Origin: Haemophilus sp. C1
Lineage (GTDB): Bacteria; Pseudomonadota; Gammaproteobacteria; Enterobacterales; Pasteurellaceae
Reading direction: 5' to 3'
Length of the DNA stretch: 62,477 bases
NCBI RefSeq assembly: GCF_001276515.1
Contig: NZ_LDVZ01000012.1
Location: 1 to 62,477 of the forward strand
In this document: one piece after another, positions 1 through 12,361 of the stretch
Layout of the letters: each line of letters starts with the position of its first letter
How positions within the stretch are numbered: the first letter of the stretch is position 1
Program-made: the position numbers and the translations under genes
The notes under the pieces: generated by a model
The model's database searches: none
The model's input: the letters and a program-made list of their open reading frames with translations, nothing else
Told to the model about the DNA's origin: nothing

Positions 1-2055
<2,055 letters not shown>

Positions 2056-2073
2056 GTTAAGTTGTAACAAAAT

Positions 2074-2107
2074 AAAATCGGCAGGAAATTCTCTGCCGAT
2101 TTTTTAT
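2074..2107 (+). terminator. rho-independent terminator of lav
   Basis: The hairpin AATCGGCAG...CTGCCGATT is followed by a T run directly after the lav stop. The same hairpin recurs at about 2484-2516, 2767-2798 and 3050-3084, downstream of each truncated lav tail copy. Confidence 0.85.
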
Positions 2108-2184
2108 TTTAAAAGAGCGGTCATTTTTCGTGTAATTTCCACCAATTTTTTACCGCTCTTTCAATATCAGCTAATGTAGCCAAT

Positions 2185-2254
2185 GTAGGGTGGGCGTAAG
2201 CCCACGCGTATTATTAATAATATTCTTTTTTCGTGGGCTTACGCCCACCCTACG
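2185..2254. repeat. GTAGGGTGGGC palindromic element 1
   Basis: Inverted arms GTAGGGTGGGCGTAAGCCCACG and its complement flank an AT-rich loop (TATTATTAATAATATT...). The left arm is itself a small palindrome. It resembles a MITE or REP-like unit, which may be moved by a RAYT-type transposase. Confidence 0.8.
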
Positions 2255-2271
2255 GGCTGTGAACGCCCTTT

Positions 2272-2465
2272 ACCATACCAAACATTTCGGTGTGGAAATG
2301 GACGGGGATCGTCGAGTGATAGACAATAAAGCGACAATTGAAAGTCAATTAGGTGTAGCAGTGAAAATCAAATCTCACTTAACTTTACAAGCAACATTTA
2401 ATCGCCAAACAAGCAAGCATCATCAAGCTAAACAAGGTGCGTTGAATTTACAGTGGACGTTTTAA
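2272..2465 (+). pseudogene. truncated duplicate of the lav barrel C-terminus (copy 2)
   Basis: This encodes the last ~63 residues of the lav barrel (FGVEMDGDRRV... to the Trp-Thr-Phe end), almost identical to lav residues 594-656. It has no signal peptide, start region or RBS. The open frame extends back to 2190 only by running through a hairpin element, so it is a duplicated tail and not a gene. It could serve as a donor for recombination with the lav 3' end. Confidence 0.85.
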
Positions 2466-2587
2466 GTTAAGTTGTAACAAAATAAAATCGGCAGGGAAAT
2501 TCACTGCCGATTTTTTATTTTAAAAGTGCGGTCATTTTTCGTGTAATTTCTACCAATTTTTAACCACATTTTTCAATTCCAGCTAAT

Positions 2588-2658
2588 GTAGGGTGGGCGT
2601 AAGCCCACGCGTATTATTAATAATATTCTTTTTTTCGTGGGCTTATGCCCACCCTACG
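2588..2658. repeat. GTAGGGTGGGC palindromic element 2
   Basis: This has the same arms and loop as the element at 2185, with one arm mismatch (CTTATGCCC in the right arm). Confidence 0.8.
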
Positions 2659-2659
2659 G

Positions 2660-2748
2660 ACTTAACTTTACAAACCACATTCAACCGCCAAACAAGCAAA
2701 CATCATCACGCTAAACAAGGTGCGCTAAATTTACAGTGGACGTTTTAA
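2660..2748 (+). pseudogene. truncated duplicate of lav C-terminus (copy 3)
   Basis: About 28 codons matching the end of lav (LTLQTTFNRQTSK...LNLQWTF) are joined directly to the right arm of a GTGGGC hairpin element. It is not expressible alone. Confidence 0.8.
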
Positions 2749-2870
2749 GTTAAACCGTAAAAAATAAAATCGGCAGGGAAATTCACTGCCGATTTTTTTA
2801 TTTTAAAAGTGCGGTTATTTTTCGTGTAATTTCCACCAATTTTTTACCACATTTTTCAATTCCAGCTAAT

Positions 2871-2942
2871 GTAGGGTGGGCGTAAGCCCACGCGGATTAT
2901 TAATAATATTCTTTTTTTCGTGGGCTTACGCCCACCCTACGG
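2871..2942. repeat. GTAGGGTGGGC palindromic element 3
   Basis: This is a third full copy with matching arms and the same AT-rich loop, followed immediately by lav tail copy 4. Confidence 0.8.
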
Positions 2943-2943
2943 G

Positions 2944-3031
2944 CTTAACCTTACAAGCCACATTCAACCGCCAAACAAGCAAACATCATCACGCTAAACA
3001 AGGTGCGTTGAATTTACAGTGGACGTTTTAA
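2944..3031 (+). pseudogene. truncated duplicate of lav C-terminus (copy 4)
   Basis: This is a second short tail copy of the same length as copy 3. It again begins right at the edge of a GTGGGC hairpin element and is followed by a copy of the lav terminator. Confidence 0.8.
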
Positions 3032-3153
3032 GTTAAGTTGTAACAAGATAAAATCGGCAGGGAAATTCTCCGCCGATTTTTTTATTTTAAAAGTGCGGTC
3101 ATTTTTCGTTTGATTTCCACCAATTTTTAACCCTACTTTCAATTCCAGCTAAT

Positions 3154-3177
3154 GTAGGGTGGGCGTAAGCCCACGCG
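3154..3177. repeat. half copy of the GTAGGGTGGGC element
   Basis: Only the left arm (GTAGGGTGGGCGTAAGCCCA...) remains, just before the true tmk 3' end. The loop and right arm are missing. Confidence 0.75.
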
Positions 3178-3207
3178 TTTAACTCAAATCGTTATTATTG
3201 ATGATAT

Positions 3208-3840
3208 TCACTTATCGTTTGATTTCCACCAATTTTTAACCGCACTTTCGATATCAGCTTGAACAAGTTCAATAGTCTGCTCTGCATTAATTACGACTGC
3301 TTTTGGATTATCTTTTACTAACGCTAAATAGCGTGCTCGAGTGCGGTGGAAAAAATCTAAATCCATTTGCTCAATACGGTCTAACTCGCCACGTCCACGA
3401 GCTCGCGCTAAACCGACAATCGGATCTATATCCAAATAAATGGTGAGATCTGGCTCAAAATTGCCTAATACAGTTTCTTTCAAAGTAAGCATAAAATGCG
3501 GGTCTAATTGACGTCCGCCACCTTGATACGCCTGAGATGACATATCGTGACGATCGCCCACCACCCATTTTCCTTGCATTAAAGCAGGTTTAATTACGTT
3601 ATCCACCAACTGAATACGTGCCGCATAAAGCATTAATAACTCTGCTTTCGCAGTCACGGGTTCTTCGGTTTCATGTTTGATGAGATGACGTAATTTCTCT
3701 GCCAATGGTGTTCCACCAGGTTCTCGTGTAAATACGACGTCTTGAATACCAAGTTCATGCAAAACTCGCACAACAGACTGATGAGCGGAACTTTTCCCCG
3801 CACCTTCCAAACCTTCAATGACAATAAATTTTCCTTTCAT
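3208..3840 (-). CDS. tmk: thymidylate kinase
   Basis: Tmk phosphorylates dTMP to dTDP in the cytoplasm. The protein has 210 residues, the usual length. The P-loop GLEGAGKS is at residues 10-17, the [11 protein letters not shown] dTMP-binding motif follows, and the [13 protein letters not shown] segment fits the DR motif and lid region. The ATG at 3840 was chosen because a GGAAG Shine-Dalgarno lies just before it; a longer frame to 3921 overlaps mltG and is not family sequence. It is the downstream gene of an mltG-tmk operon with a 16 bp gap. In most gammaproteobacteria holB follows tmk, but here the tmk end runs into the duplicated lav region. Confidence 0.95.
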   Translation of the reverse strand: MKGKFIVIEGLEGAGKSSAHQSVVRVLHELGIQDVVFTREPGGTPLAEKLRHLIKHETEEPVTAKAELLMLYAARIQLVDNVIKPALMQGKWVVGDRHDMSSQAYQGGGRQLDPHFMLTLKETVLGNFEPDLTIYLDIDPIVGLARARGRGELDRIEQMDLDFFHRTRARYLALVKDNPKAVVINAEQTIELVQADIESAVKNWWKSNDK

Positions 3841-3856
3841 ATTTTCTTCCGCACTT

Positions 3857-4903
3857 TTATTTGGTATTTTTTTGGTTGCGATACCAACGTAAATATTCTT
3901 GCACTGCTTTATTATGCTCATTCAGATTACGAGTAAATTTATGGCCGCCGCTGCCATCGGCAACAAAATAATAAAAGTCCGTTTTCGCTGGATGCGCCAC
4001 AGCCTGCAAAGCACTTTCACTCACCATCGCAATCGGTGTTGGTGGTAGCCCCTCAATCATATAGGTATTGTAAGGAGTTATCGTTTCCAAATCTTTCTTA
4101 CGAATATTACCGGTATAGCTCTCACCCATTCCATAAATCACCGTTGGGTCAGTTTGTAGTTTCATATTAGCTTTTAAACGGTTAATAAATACCGAAGCCA
4201 CTTGTGGACGCTCCTCTGCAATCCCCGTTTCTTTCTCCACAATAGAAGCCAAAATCAGCATCTGATACGGATCCGCTAATGGGAGATTTTCATCGCGCTC
4301 ATTCCACGCTTTATCTAAGGCTTTTTGTAAACGAGTAGCTGAACGTTTTAATAATTCAAGATCAGTCGAGTTTGGCGTGTAGTTATAGGTATCTGGATAT
4401 AACCACCCCTCCATGTTATTCCATTCGTAAACGGCTTTTGCAACGGCTGGAATATCCAATAACGCCATAATTTCTTTATCACTTTTACCTTGCAAGGTTT
4501 GTTTTAAGTGCGGTGCATTTTCAAGATCTTTTCGCCAATCTTTAAAGGTTTTTCCTTCAATCCATTTTACATTAAACTGCACTTCCTTACCTGAATTAAG
4601 CAAATCCAGTAAATCTTGTACAGTTTTAACGTTCTCAAGAGAATAAGTGCCTGCTTTTATTTTATTTAGCTCGGGTTTCAATTTAAGCAAATAAGGCAGT
4701 AATTTCCCATCATCAATTAATTTTTCTTGCTCAAAAAGTGCGGCTAATTTTAAACCTGTTGTGCCACGTTCAATGGTTAAAAGTTGATCTGCCTGCGCAT
4801 TTACTGGTGTTTTTACAAATTCAGTCATTTTGTAATAACCAAAACTAGCCACGCCCGCTAAAATCAAAATTAAAAGTAAAATCGCAATTAAAAATTTCTT
4901 CAT
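3857..4903 (-). CDS. mltG: endolytic murein transglycosylase MltG (YceG)
   Basis: This inner-membrane lytic transglycosylase cuts nascent glycan strands and limits their length. It has 348 residues: one N-terminal membrane helix ([18 protein letters not shown]) followed by a periplasmic YceG domain. The segment [17 protein letters not shown], near residue 220, holds the catalytic glutamate region, and [20 protein letters not shown] is the conserved core. The start at 4903 gives MKKFLI; the upstream extension to 4945 is hydrophobic but lacks support. It pairs with tmk downstream, as in enterobacteria. Confidence 0.93.
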   Translation of the reverse strand: MKKFLIAILLLILILAGVASFGYYKMTEFVKTPVNAQADQLLTIERGTTGLKLAALFEQEKLIDDGKLLPYLLKLKPELNKIKAGTYSLENVKTVQDLLDLLNSGKEVQFNVKWIEGKTFKDWRKDLENAPHLKQTLQGKSDKEIMALLDIPAVAKAVYEWNNMEGWLYPDTYNYTPNSTDLELLKRSATRLQKALDKAWNERDENLPLADPYQMLILASIVEKETGIAEERPQVASVFINRLKANMKLQTDPTVIYGMGESYTGNIRKKDLETITPYNTYMIEGLPPTPIAMVSESALQAVAHPAKTDFYYFVADGSGGHKFTRNLNEHNKAVQEYLRWYRNQKNTK

Positions 4904-4935
4904 AAGGTATAAGAAAGAGAAAATAAAAAACAACA

Positions 4936-4959
4936 AAAGGGGCAATTAAAGCCCCCTTT
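4936..4959 (-). terminator. terminator between the parvulin gene and mltG
   Basis: On the minus strand an AAAGGGGGC...GCCCCTTT hairpin is followed by a T-rich stretch, just beyond the stop of the 4975-5916 gene. Confidence 0.7.
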
Positions 4960-4974
4960 CTTTTTGATACTTTG

Positions 4975-5916
4975 TTATTTATTAAAATACTGAATATTGG
5001 CTCTTTTACGCAATGCCTTTACCCAATCCTTTGTCGCATCTTGTAATTGAGTGTTCACTAAACGTTCATATGCTTTTTGTGTGTAGGATTCTGATGTAAG
5101 ATCGCCATCACGTGTGCCAGTTACTTCCAAAATATGCCAACCGAACTCGGTTTTAAATGGTTCAGAAATCACACCTTGTTTACTTTTCACAACGGTTTGT
5201 GCAAACTGTGGTGCATAAGTTTCTGGGAACGCATAACCTAAACTCCCACCATTTGCACCTGATAAATAATCTTTAGAATACTTTAATGCGGCATCAGCGA
5301 AAGTTGTTTTACCTGCAATAATATCAGAACGGATTCTAGTTAATTCTGCTTTGGCTTGTGCATCATTTAATATCGGGTTAAGTTTTAACAAAATGTGACG
5401 CACTTCGTATTCTTTACCTGTAACTTTTTGTGCGGTGCCTTGTGATTTTGCTTCATCCAACATTTTTTGACCAAGTGCAACCACTTCTTCACGCGTTACA
5501 TCAATGCTTTCTTGAATAGCTTTGTTACGTACAGCCCCCATCACCATTTGATTGGCAATTTGCTGACGAAATGTATTTAATGAAATACCTTGGTAATCTA
5601 ACGCATCCAAAAATTGACCATAAGTTAAACCATTTCTTGCCGCAGTATCTTCCACAACACGATCGATTTCGCGAGGATCAATTTTCACACCAGATTCTTG
5701 AATCGCTTTTTGCACTAAAAGATCATCAATAATTTTATCAAGTGCACTTTGGCGATCGCCTTTTTTACCCATATTTGCACGAACTTGGCTTTCTAAAATA
5801 GGAATACCATCTACCGTTGCTACAACACGTTCCCCTGCTTGAGCCATAGAAGTAAAAGCAACACAACCTAAAGCAGCCAATAAAAAAGATCTTAAAACAA
5901 ATTTTTTCATTTTCAT
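4975..5916 (-). CDS. periplasmic SurA-like peptidyl-prolyl isomerase, single parvulin domain
   Basis: This is a probable periplasmic chaperone and prolyl isomerase for outer-membrane protein folding. A signal peptide (KKFVLRSFLLAALGCVAFTSMAQA) precedes the mature protein GERVVATVDG. An N-terminal SurA-type helical region (residues ~25-160) is followed by one parvulin domain running from EYEVRHILLKL to FGWHILEVTG, about 105 residues. The total is about 313 residues, against about 430 for E. coli SurA, because only one of the two parvulin repeats is present. I chose ATG at 5916 (MKMKK); ATG at 5910 is equally plausible, and an upstream TTG is less so. H. influenzae may carry more than one such protein, so I leave the symbol blank. 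Confidence 0.85.
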   Translation of the reverse strand: MKMKKFVLRSFLLAALGCVAFTSMAQAGERVVATVDGIPILESQVRANMGKKGDRQSALDKIIDDLLVQKAIQESGVKIDPREIDRVVEDTAARNGLTYGQFLDALDYQGISLNTFRQQIANQMVMGAVRNKAIQESIDVTREEVVALGQKMLDEAKSQGTAQKVTGKEYEVRHILLKLNPILNDAQAKAELTRIRSDIIAGKTTFADAALKYSKDYLSGANGGSLGYAFPETYAPQFAQTVVKSKQGVISEPFKTEFGWHILEVTGTRDGDLTSESYTQKAYERLVNTQLQDATKDWVKALRKRANIQYFNK

Positions 5917-5985
5917 CTCATCCAAAAAGAGTCAATAACGTTGGTTAGAGTAACAATTCTACTGAAGGTTCACAATAGGCAAAAT

Positions 5986-6525
5986 TTATTTCCCTAAGAT
6001 AGCAACTTCGTAACAGCCATCTTGTTTTTCAGTGCGAACTTGTACAAGCTCATCACGACTTGTTGGCACATTTTTACCTACGTAATCAGCGCGAATTGGT
6101 AATTCACGATGGCCACGATCAACAAAAATCACTAATTCAATTTTTGTGGCACGCCCAAAATCAGTAAGTGCATCCATTGCTGCTCGAATGGTTCGACCAG
6201 TAAACAATACATCATCAACCAAAATGACGGTTTTATCTTGAATATTCAAATATTGTGATGAACCACTATAAACTGGCATTTTATCTTCCTGATCAACCAA
6301 AGTTAAATCATCGCGATAAAAGGTGATATCCAGTTCCATTGAAGGTAAATTTATACCACTTAACTCTTCAACTCGACGTTGTAATAATTCGGCAATTTCC
6401 GCACCACGGCGTTTAATCCCCACAATAACAAGATCATCCAAAGATTGATGCTTTTCAATAATTTCGTGAGAAATACGCGAAATCGTGCGAAGAAAACGAT
6501 CGTGGTCGATAATAATTTTTTCCAT
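5986..6525 (-). CDS. pyrR: bifunctional pyrimidine regulator PyrR / uracil phosphoribosyltransferase
   Basis: PyrR makes UMP from uracil and PRPP and, in Gram-positive bacteria, attenuates pyr mRNA. The protein has 179 residues, the family length. The PRPP-binding motif is [19 protein letters not shown] near residues 95-113, and [14 protein letters not shown] is the conserved N-terminal motif. The ATG at 6525 (MEKIIIDHD) has a GGGA ribosome site; the frame to 6561 is an artefact of extension. It stands alone, divergent from mazG. No pyr attenuator is visible in the window, so a regulatory role here is uncertain. Confidence 0.93.
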   Translation of the reverse strand: MEKIIIDHDRFLRTISRISHEIIEKHQSLDDLVIVGIKRRGAEIAELLQRRVEELSGINLPSMELDITFYRDDLTLVDQEDKMPVYSGSSQYLNIQDKTVILVDDVLFTGRTIRAAMDALTDFGRATKIELVIFVDRGHRELPIRADYVGKNVPTSRDELVQVRTEKQDGCYEVAILGK

Positions 6526-6656
6526 TTTTCCCAGCTTTATCAATAGTATTTCAATGCGCAAAGTATAAAGAAAATGCGCCTAAAAAGCGACGGTATTTGC
6601 ACCATTTTTCTTGTTCGTTATACTATCCAAAACATCCCATCAAAGGAAATAAAATT

Positions 6657-7448
6657 ATGCGCTACTCTATTCAAGATTTTATTCAACTCATTGCCCAACT
6701 TCGCAATCCAAATGGCGGATGCCCTTGGGATTTAAAACAAAATTATGAATCCATGATTCCCTGCTTAACGGAAGAAACTTACGAAGTAATCGAAGCGATT
6801 GAGAAAAAAGATATACCAAATTTACGCGAAGAATTAGGGGATTTATTGTTACAAGTCGTTTTCTTCAGCCAGCTTGCTACAGAAGATAAATACTTTACTT
6901 TTGACGATGTATTGCAAGATGTTGCTGAAAAAATTGTGCGCCGTCATCCTCACGTGTTTGGTGATGCAAAAGCGGGGGACGAAACAGAAGCCCTTTCCCG
7001 TTGGAACGAAATGAAAGCCAAAGAAAAACAAGGTAAAAGTGAAGAAACCTCTATTTTAGATAATGTGCCTCGTGCTTTACCTTCTCTTACGCGAGCGGCA
7101 AAATTGCAAAAACGTTGTTCAAAAGTAGGCTTTGATTGGGAAGAAATTTCACCCGTATTTGACAAAGTGCGGGAAGAATTAGAAGAAGTTCAAGCTGAAA
7201 TTAACCGCACGTCGATTGAACAAAATAAAGTGGAAGAAGAAATCGGTGATTTATTGTTCGCAACCGTCAATCTTGCTCGTCACTTAAAATGTGATCCTGA
7301 AGATGCATTACGGAAAGCGAATTTAAAATTTGAACGTCGTTTTCGAGCAGTAGAACAAGTGGTTCAACAACAAGGTAAGCAAGTTAATGATGTGCCACTT
7401 ATTGAGTTAGATTTGTTGTGGGATGAAGTGAAAAAACAAGAAAACTAA
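6657..7448 (+). CDS. mazG: nucleoside triphosphate pyrophosphohydrolase MazG
   Basis: MazG hydrolyses NTPs and dNTPs to monophosphates and pyrophosphate and helps clear abnormal nucleotides. It has 263 residues, the usual two-domain size. The N-terminal MazG domain carries [10 protein letters not shown] and [10 protein letters not shown], and the C-terminal domain repeats the pattern with [10 protein letters not shown] and [17 protein letters not shown]; these are the metal-binding glutamates. The start at 6657 follows AAAGGAAAT. The longer frame from 6597 is not family sequence. It is convergent with virK across a shared uptake-signal terminator. Confidence 0.95.
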   Translation: MRYSIQDFIQLIAQLRNPNGGCPWDLKQNYESMIPCLTEETYEVIEAIEKKDIPNLREELGDLLLQVVFFSQLATEDKYFTFDDVLQDVAEKIVRRHPHVFGDAKAGDETEALSRWNEMKAKEKQGKSEETSILDNVPRALPSLTRAAKLQKRCSKVGFDWEEISPVFDKVREELEEVQAEINRTSIEQNKVEEEIGDLLFATVNLARHLKCDPEDALRKANLKFERRFRAVEQVVQQQGKQVNDVPLIELDLLWDEVKKQEN

Positions 7449-7454
7449 TTGAGA

Positions 7455-7492
7455 AGTGCGGTAAAAATTTCTCTCATTTTTACCGCACTTTC
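7455..7492. terminator. bidirectional uptake-signal terminator (mazG / virK)
   Basis: AAGTGCGGTAAAAAT and ATTTTTACCGCACTT form an inverted pair of uptake signal sequences with T/A runs on both sides, between two convergent genes. Confidence 0.85.
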
Positions 7493-7496
7493 TTCG

Positions 7497-8372
7497 TTAA
7501 AGTTGCTGAATATCCAATGCCATTTGGTCTAACATTTCATAACGTTTACGATACATAGAACGTTTTTTACTTGCGATATCTTCTAACTGTTTGCGTTCAA
7601 TATCTAAAGGTAATTGCCAATAATTATTGCGATATTCCCCTTGATTCTCTTGCCAGAACTCATCGTAATTAAACAAAATCTTACTGCGCGCAGAAAGACG
7701 ATATTTTCCTTGCGCTTTGTGTGGAATGCCCACTAGCTCACATTGCCATTTTTCAGCAAGTATTTTGAACGCATTAACCAACATAAACATTGGACGCATA
7801 CCGTGTAATGCTTTCGTAGCCTGTTTCACAAGTTCTTGAGCATTGTCGCTTGAGGGGCCTTGAATCGAGGCGATAAGCAATTTATTCGGGCTCAAAAAAG
7901 TGAAAGACGCATCATATACTCGCTCGTTATTTTGGTTGCGAATATTAATAGAAAAATACCCTTCAAAGGGATCGATATGATTGATACTCAAAGATAAACG
8001 CAAATCTTCTGTTAATTGGGTTAACACGATATTTTGTTGTTCTAATAATTGTTGGCAAAGCGAACACCCCATTTTATCTTCTGCCAAACGTAAATTCTCC
8101 GTAATCGCCGTTAAACGTTCTGAAGCAGAAAAGCGTTTATCGCAAAAAGTAGTCAGCACTGTATTTACACGATAATAATCTTGTGTAAATAAAGGCTGCC
8201 ATTGAGTTTCTGTATTAAGAAAATCCACTAATTGGCTACATTGCTTTTGATACAACCATTTGTAGCCATAATAGCGTAATTTTTCCCGCACTTGTTTGAG
8301 AAAAGGGCGATCCTTAGAATAAGGATACATTTGAACGTAAGTGGGGAAAATAAAATTATTTTTCGTGGACAT
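7497..8372 (-). CDS. VirK/YbjX family protein (DUF535)
   Basis: This is a 291-residue cytoplasmic protein without signal peptide or membrane helix. The order of conserved segments (EGYFSINIRNQNNERVYDASF, LLIASIQGPSS, then ALHGMRPMFMLVNAFKILAE and KGKYRLSARSKILFNYDEFW-like sequence) fits the DUF535 family of VirK and YbjX. Relatives are tied to virulence, PhoP-linked stress or envelope phenotypes, but the biochemical role is unknown. It is a single gene convergent with mazG, and lon starts divergently about 190 bp away. Confidence 0.8.
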   Translation of the reverse strand: MSTKNNFIFPTYVQMYPYSKDRPFLKQVREKLRYYGYKWLYQKQCSQLVDFLNTETQWQPLFTQDYYRVNTVLTTFCDKRFSASERLTAITENLRLAEDKMGCSLCQQLLEQQNIVLTQLTEDLRLSLSINHIDPFEGYFSINIRNQNNERVYDASFTFLSPNKLLIASIQGPSSDNAQELVKQATKALHGMRPMFMLVNAFKILAEKWQCELVGIPHKAQGKYRLSARSKILFNYDEFWQENQGEYRNNYWQLPLDIERKQLEDIASKKRSMYRKRYEMLDQMALDIQQL

Positions 8373-8494
8373 AACTCAATATTTTGTGAAATTTAATAAA
8401 ATTGTCAGTCATTTTAACGATTATCACGTCATTTGCCAAAATTCTTTTTTGTTTAAAACCCACTTTATAACTCAGATTTTGTTATAATCTTTTC

Positions 8495-8523
8495 CTTGAA
8501 TTCCTTTTTCCCTACCCCAATAT
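8495..8523 (+). promoter_or_regulatory. sigma-32 (heat shock) promoter of lon
   Basis: CTTGAA at 8495-8500, a 14 bp spacer, then CCCCAATAT at 8515-8523 closely matches the sigma-32 pattern (CTTGAA, then CCCCATNT). It lies 39-67 bases before the lon start. A TATAAT at 8483-8488 could provide a housekeeping promoter as well. Confidence 0.75.
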
Positions 8524-8561
8524 TTACCCAAATTATCGGAAAGAATTAAGAGAGATAAATT

Positions 8562-10973
8562 ATGGCGAAGAATACCCAACGTACGATGCCCGTATTGCCA
8601 TTACGCGACGTCGTCGTTTTCCCTTATATGGTAATGCCACTTTTTGTAGGGCGTGCAAAATCAATTAATGCCCTTGAAGAAGCGATGAACGATGATAAAC
8701 AACTTCTTTTGGTATCTCAAAGAGAAGCAGATTTGGAAGAACCGACCCCTGAAGATTTATTTGATGTGGGTACCATTGCTAACATTATTCAGTTACTAAA
8801 ATTACCTGATGGCACAGTGAAAGTGCTAGTTGAAGGTCAAAATCGCGCGAAAATTAACAGCCTTGAAGATGGCGAAAAGTGCTTTTCCGCAAAAATTACC
8901 CCTATAGAAACCACTTATGGTGATGAAAAAGAGTTAGATGTTGCGAAAAAAGCGGTACTTTCTGAATTCGAAAATTATCTCACCTTAAATAAAAAAATCC
9001 CTGCTGATGTATTAAATGCACTTCATCGCCTTGGTGATGCAGATCGTTTATCAGACACAATGGCTGCTCATTTGCCGGTAAGTGTTCGCCATAAACAAAG
9101 CGTCTTGGAACTTGCTAACGTGCAAGACCGCTTAGAATACTTGCTTGGTATGATGGAATCAGAAGCGGACATTCTCCAAGTTGAAAAACGCATTCGCGGT
9201 CGCGTAAAAAAACAAATGGAGAAAAGCCAACGTAACTATTATCTAAGCGAACAAATTAAAGCTATTCGCAAAGAAATGGATAGTGGCGAAAATGAAGATA
9301 CGATTGATGAAGTTGAACAACTTCGTCAAAAAGTAGAAGCAGCAGGCATGCCCGCAGAGGTACGCGACAAAGTGGAAAATGAGTTACAAAAACTCAAAAT
9401 GATGTCCGCCATGTCTTCTGAAGCAACCGTTGTTCGTAGCTACATTGAATGGATGATCCAAGTGCCTTGGCATCAACGTTCTAAAGTGAAAAAAGACATT
9501 TCGAAAGCACAACAAGTATTAGATTCCGATCACTATGGTTTAGAACGAGTGAAAGAACGTATTCTTGAATATCTTGCAGTACAAGCTCGCTTAAACAAAG
9601 TGAAAGGACCAATTCTTTGCTTAGTTGGCCCTCCAGGCGTAGGTAAAACCTCTCTTGGTCAATCTATTGCTAATGCCACTGGTCGTAAATATGTACGCAT
9701 GGCATTAGGCGGTGTTCGCGATGAGGCAGAAATTCGTGGTCACCGTAAAACCTATATTGGGGCATTGCCAGGTAAATTAATTCAAAAGATGGCAAAAGTG
9801 GGTGTGAAAAATCCATTATTCTTGCTTGATGAAATAGACAAAATGGCATCCGATATGCGAGGCGATCCTGCCTCAGCATTGCTTGAGGTACTCGACCCCG
9901 AGCAAAACACTACGTTTAACGATCACTATTTAGAAGTGGATTACGATCTTTCTGATGTAATGTTTGTGGCGACATCAAACTCCATGAATATTCCAGGCCC
10001 ATTATTGGATCGTATGGAAGTTATTCGTCTTTCTGGTTATACAGAAGATGAAAAACTTAATATTGCGATGCGTCATTTGTTAGCGAAACAAATTGAACGT
10101 AATGGTTTGAAGAAAGGCGAACTTACCGTCGAAGAAAGCGCAATTTTAGATATTATCCGCTATTATACTCGTGAAGCGGGCGTTCGCGGATTAGAACGTG
10201 AAATCTCCAAAATCTGCCGTAAAGCCGTGAAAAATTTATTGGTAAATCCAAAACTTAAATCTATCACGGTAAATTCAGATAATCTGCACGATTATCTTGG
10301 TGTCAAACGCTTTGAATTTGGCAAAGCCGATACACAAAACCGCATTGGTGAAGTGACAGGCCTCGCTTGGACAGAAGTGGGCGGTGATTTACTCACGATT
10401 GAAACCGCCTCCGTTGTCGGTAAAGGAAAACTCACATATACTGGTTCATTAGGTGATGTGATGAAAGAATCCATCCAAGCAGCCATGACGGTTGTGCGCG
10501 CACGTGCTGAAAAATTGGGTATCAATTCTGAATTCCATGAGAAACGCGATATTCACATTCACGTGCCAGATGGTGCAACACCAAAAGATGGTCCGAGTGC
10601 AGGTATTGCAATGTGTACTGCATTAGTTTCTTGTTTAACAGGTAATCCTGTGCGTGCTGATGTGGCAATGACGGGAGAAATCAGTTTACGCGGTAAAGTA
10701 TTACCAATCGGTGGATTAAAAGAAAAACTTCTTGCGGCACATCGTGGCGGAATTAAAACCGTATTAATTCCAAAAGAGAACGTTAAAGATCTTGAAGAAA
10801 TTCCAGAAAACGTGAAACAAAATCTTGCAATTCATGCGGTAGAAACCATTGATGAAGTGCTTGGTCTTGCGTTAGAAAATCCACCAGAAGGCATTGAATT
10901 TGTTAAAGTAGAGGCTAAACCTAAAGCACCACGCCGTAAAGTGACGAGTAAATCGGAAAGAGCGGTCAATTAA
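8562..10973 (+). CDS. lon: ATP-dependent protease Lon (La)
   Basis: Lon is a cytosolic AAA+ serine protease that degrades misfolded and regulatory proteins. It has 803 residues. The N-terminal substrate domain starts [20 protein letters not shown]. Walker A is GPPGVGKT around residue 355, and Walker B is FLLDEIDKM. The C-terminal protease domain has the catalytic serine in [11 protein letters not shown] and the lysine in [14 protein letters not shown]. The tail is basic ([18 protein letters not shown]). The start follows AGAGATAAATT. The upstream sequence shows a heat-shock promoter, and a terminator follows. Confidence 0.98.
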   Translation: MAKNTQRTMPVLPLRDVVVFPYMVMPLFVGRAKSINALEEAMNDDKQLLLVSQREADLEEPTPEDLFDVGTIANIIQLLKLPDGTVKVLVEGQNRAKINSLEDGEKCFSAKITPIETTYGDEKELDVAKKAVLSEFENYLTLNKKIPADVLNALHRLGDADRLSDTMAAHLPVSVRHKQSVLELANVQDRLEYLLGMMESEADILQVEKRIRGRVKKQMEKSQRNYYLSEQIKAIRKEMDSGENEDTIDEVEQLRQKVEAAGMPAEVRDKVENELQKLKMMSAMSSEATVVRSYIEWMIQVPWHQRSKVKKDISKAQQVLDSDHYGLERVKERILEYLAVQARLNKVKGPILCLVGPPGVGKTSLGQSIANATGRKYVRMALGGVRDEAEIRGHRKTYIGALPGKLIQKMAKVGVKNPLFLLDEIDKMASDMRGDPASALLEVLDPEQNTTFNDHYLEVDYDLSDVMFVATSNSMNIPGPLLDRMEVIRLSGYTEDEKLNIAMRHLLAKQIERNGLKKGELTVEESAILDIIRYYTREAGVRGLEREISKICRKAVKNLLVNPKLKSITVNSDNLHDYLGVKRFEFGKADTQNRIGEVTGLAWTEVGGDLLTIETASVVGKGKLTYTGSLGDVMKESIQAAMTVVRARAEKLGINSEFHEKRDIHIHVPDGATPKDGPSAGIAMCTALVSCLTGNPVRADVAMTGEISLRGKVLPIGGLKEKLLAAHRGGIKTVLIPKENVKDLEEIPENVKQNLAIHAVETIDEVLGLALENPPEGIEFVKVEAKPKAPRRKVTSKSERAVN

Positions 10974-10984
10974 TTGAATGTTTT

Positions 10985-11010
10985 AGGGCTTGTGAAAACA
11001 GGCCCTTTTT
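10985..11010 (+). terminator. terminator after lon
   Basis: AGGGC...GCCCT with a run of five Ts lies 11 bases after the lon stop. Confidence 0.7.
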
Positions 11011-11107
11011 ATCAACATTCACAGTATCAGCTAAAATTTCATATTTACACAACGTTAATTTGTACTTTTTCTAACTGTTCTCACATTTAAAACTTGTAAA
11101 TAACAAC

Positions 11108-12259
11108 ATGCTCAAACTTCCTCCACTTTCCCTTTATGTACACATTCCATGGTGCGTTCAAAAATGCCCTTATTGTGATTTTAATTCGCACGCACAAAAA
11201 GGCGATATACCAGAACAAGACTATATTCATCATCTTCTGAAAGATTTGCAGGCCGATTTACAGCACTTTAACGATTCCATTCAACAACGAAAACTCCATT
11301 CAATTTTTATTGGTGGAGGTACACCAAGTTTATTCTCAGCAGAAAGCATTGCGTATCTCTTAAAAGAAATAAAAACACAGATTGATTTTGAAGATAATAT
11401 TGAAATCACATTAGAAGCTAATCCTGGCACGGTAGAAGCTGAACGTTTTAAAGGTTATGTATCTGCAGGCATTACGCGAATTTCTATGGGGATACAAAGT
11501 TTTAATGATGACAAATTACAGCGTCTTGGGCGGATTCATAATGCAGCGGAGGCAAAAAGTGCGGTCAATTTAGCGAAAGTTTCTGGGCTAAAAAGTTTCA
11601 ATTTGGATTTAATGCACGGTTTGCCGAACCAAACGTTGAAAGAAGCCTTAGATGATCTTCGTCAAGCTATTGAGCTATCTCCTCCTCACCTTTCTTGGTA
11701 CCAGCTTACTATTGAGCCAAATACGATGTTTGCTTACCGCCCACCTAAATTGCCAGATGACGATGAACTTTGGGATATTTTTGAGCAAGGTCACCAACTT
11801 TTAACGGCGGCAGGCTACCAGCAATATGAAACCTCTGCTTACGCAAAGGCTGGTTTTCAATGTAAACATAATTTGAATTATTGGCGGTTTGGGGATTATT
11901 TAGCCATTGGCTGTGGCGCACATGGAAAACTGACCTTCCCAAATGGAGAAATTACCCGCTTTTCTAAAACAAAACACCCGAAAGGTTATTTGCGTGGCGA
12001 ATATCTTTACGAAGAAAAAAACGTACCAGAAATTGACCGCCCTTTTGAGTTTTTTATGAATCGCTTTCGTTTGTTAGAAGCGGTACCCAAACAAGAATTT
12101 GAAGATTACACAGGTTTATCGCAAAGTGCGGTGAAAAATCAAATTGATTTTGCCATTCAACAAAACTATATTGTGGAAAACGCTGATTCTTGGCAAATCA
12201 CTGAGTATGGCAAGTTATTTCTCAATGAACTATTGGAATTATTTTTAACGGAATTGTAG
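11108..12259 (+). CDS. hemW: radical SAM heme chaperone HemW
   Basis: HemW is a coproporphyrinogen III oxidase-like radical SAM protein, now viewed as a heme chaperone for respiratory enzymes. It has 383 residues. The 4Fe-4S motif is C16-xxx-C20-xx-C23 in PWCVQKCPYCDF. Conserved segments include FIGGGTPSLF, EANPGTVE, ISMGIQSFND and NLDLMHGLPNQT, and the HemW C-terminal domain follows. No strong Shine-Dalgarno precedes the ATG. It lies between lon and rpiA as a single gene. Confidence 0.93.
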   Translation: MLKLPPLSLYVHIPWCVQKCPYCDFNSHAQKGDIPEQDYIHHLLKDLQADLQHFNDSIQQRKLHSIFIGGGTPSLFSAESIAYLLKEIKTQIDFEDNIEITLEANPGTVEAERFKGYVSAGITRISMGIQSFNDDKLQRLGRIHNAAEAKSAVNLAKVSGLKSFNLDLMHGLPNQTLKEALDDLRQAIELSPPHLSWYQLTIEPNTMFAYRPPKLPDDDELWDIFEQGHQLLTAAGYQQYETSAYAKAGFQCKHNLNYWRFGDYLAIGCGAHGKLTFPNGEITRFSKTKHPKGYLRGEYLYEEKNVPEIDRPFEFFMNRFRLLEAVPKQEFEDYTGLSQSAVKNQIDFAIQQNYIVENADSWQITEYGKLFLNELLELFLTEL

Positions 12260-12361
12260 TTCATCCGTTAAACCTCTCATTGCTGAAAAATTACTCTTGT
12301 TTATTAAATACTCTCGTAATAAAGTAACGCAATCGTTTACTTATTAAAATAAGGAAAAGAA

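Noticed and set aside
2190..2465. Open frame of 91 codons after lav
   Set aside because: Its first third reads through a hairpin element, and the rest is a copied lav tail with no start signals.
3841..3921. Longer start of tmk at 3921
   Set aside because: The extra residues are the antisense end of mltG overlap; ATG 3840 has the RBS and the family start.
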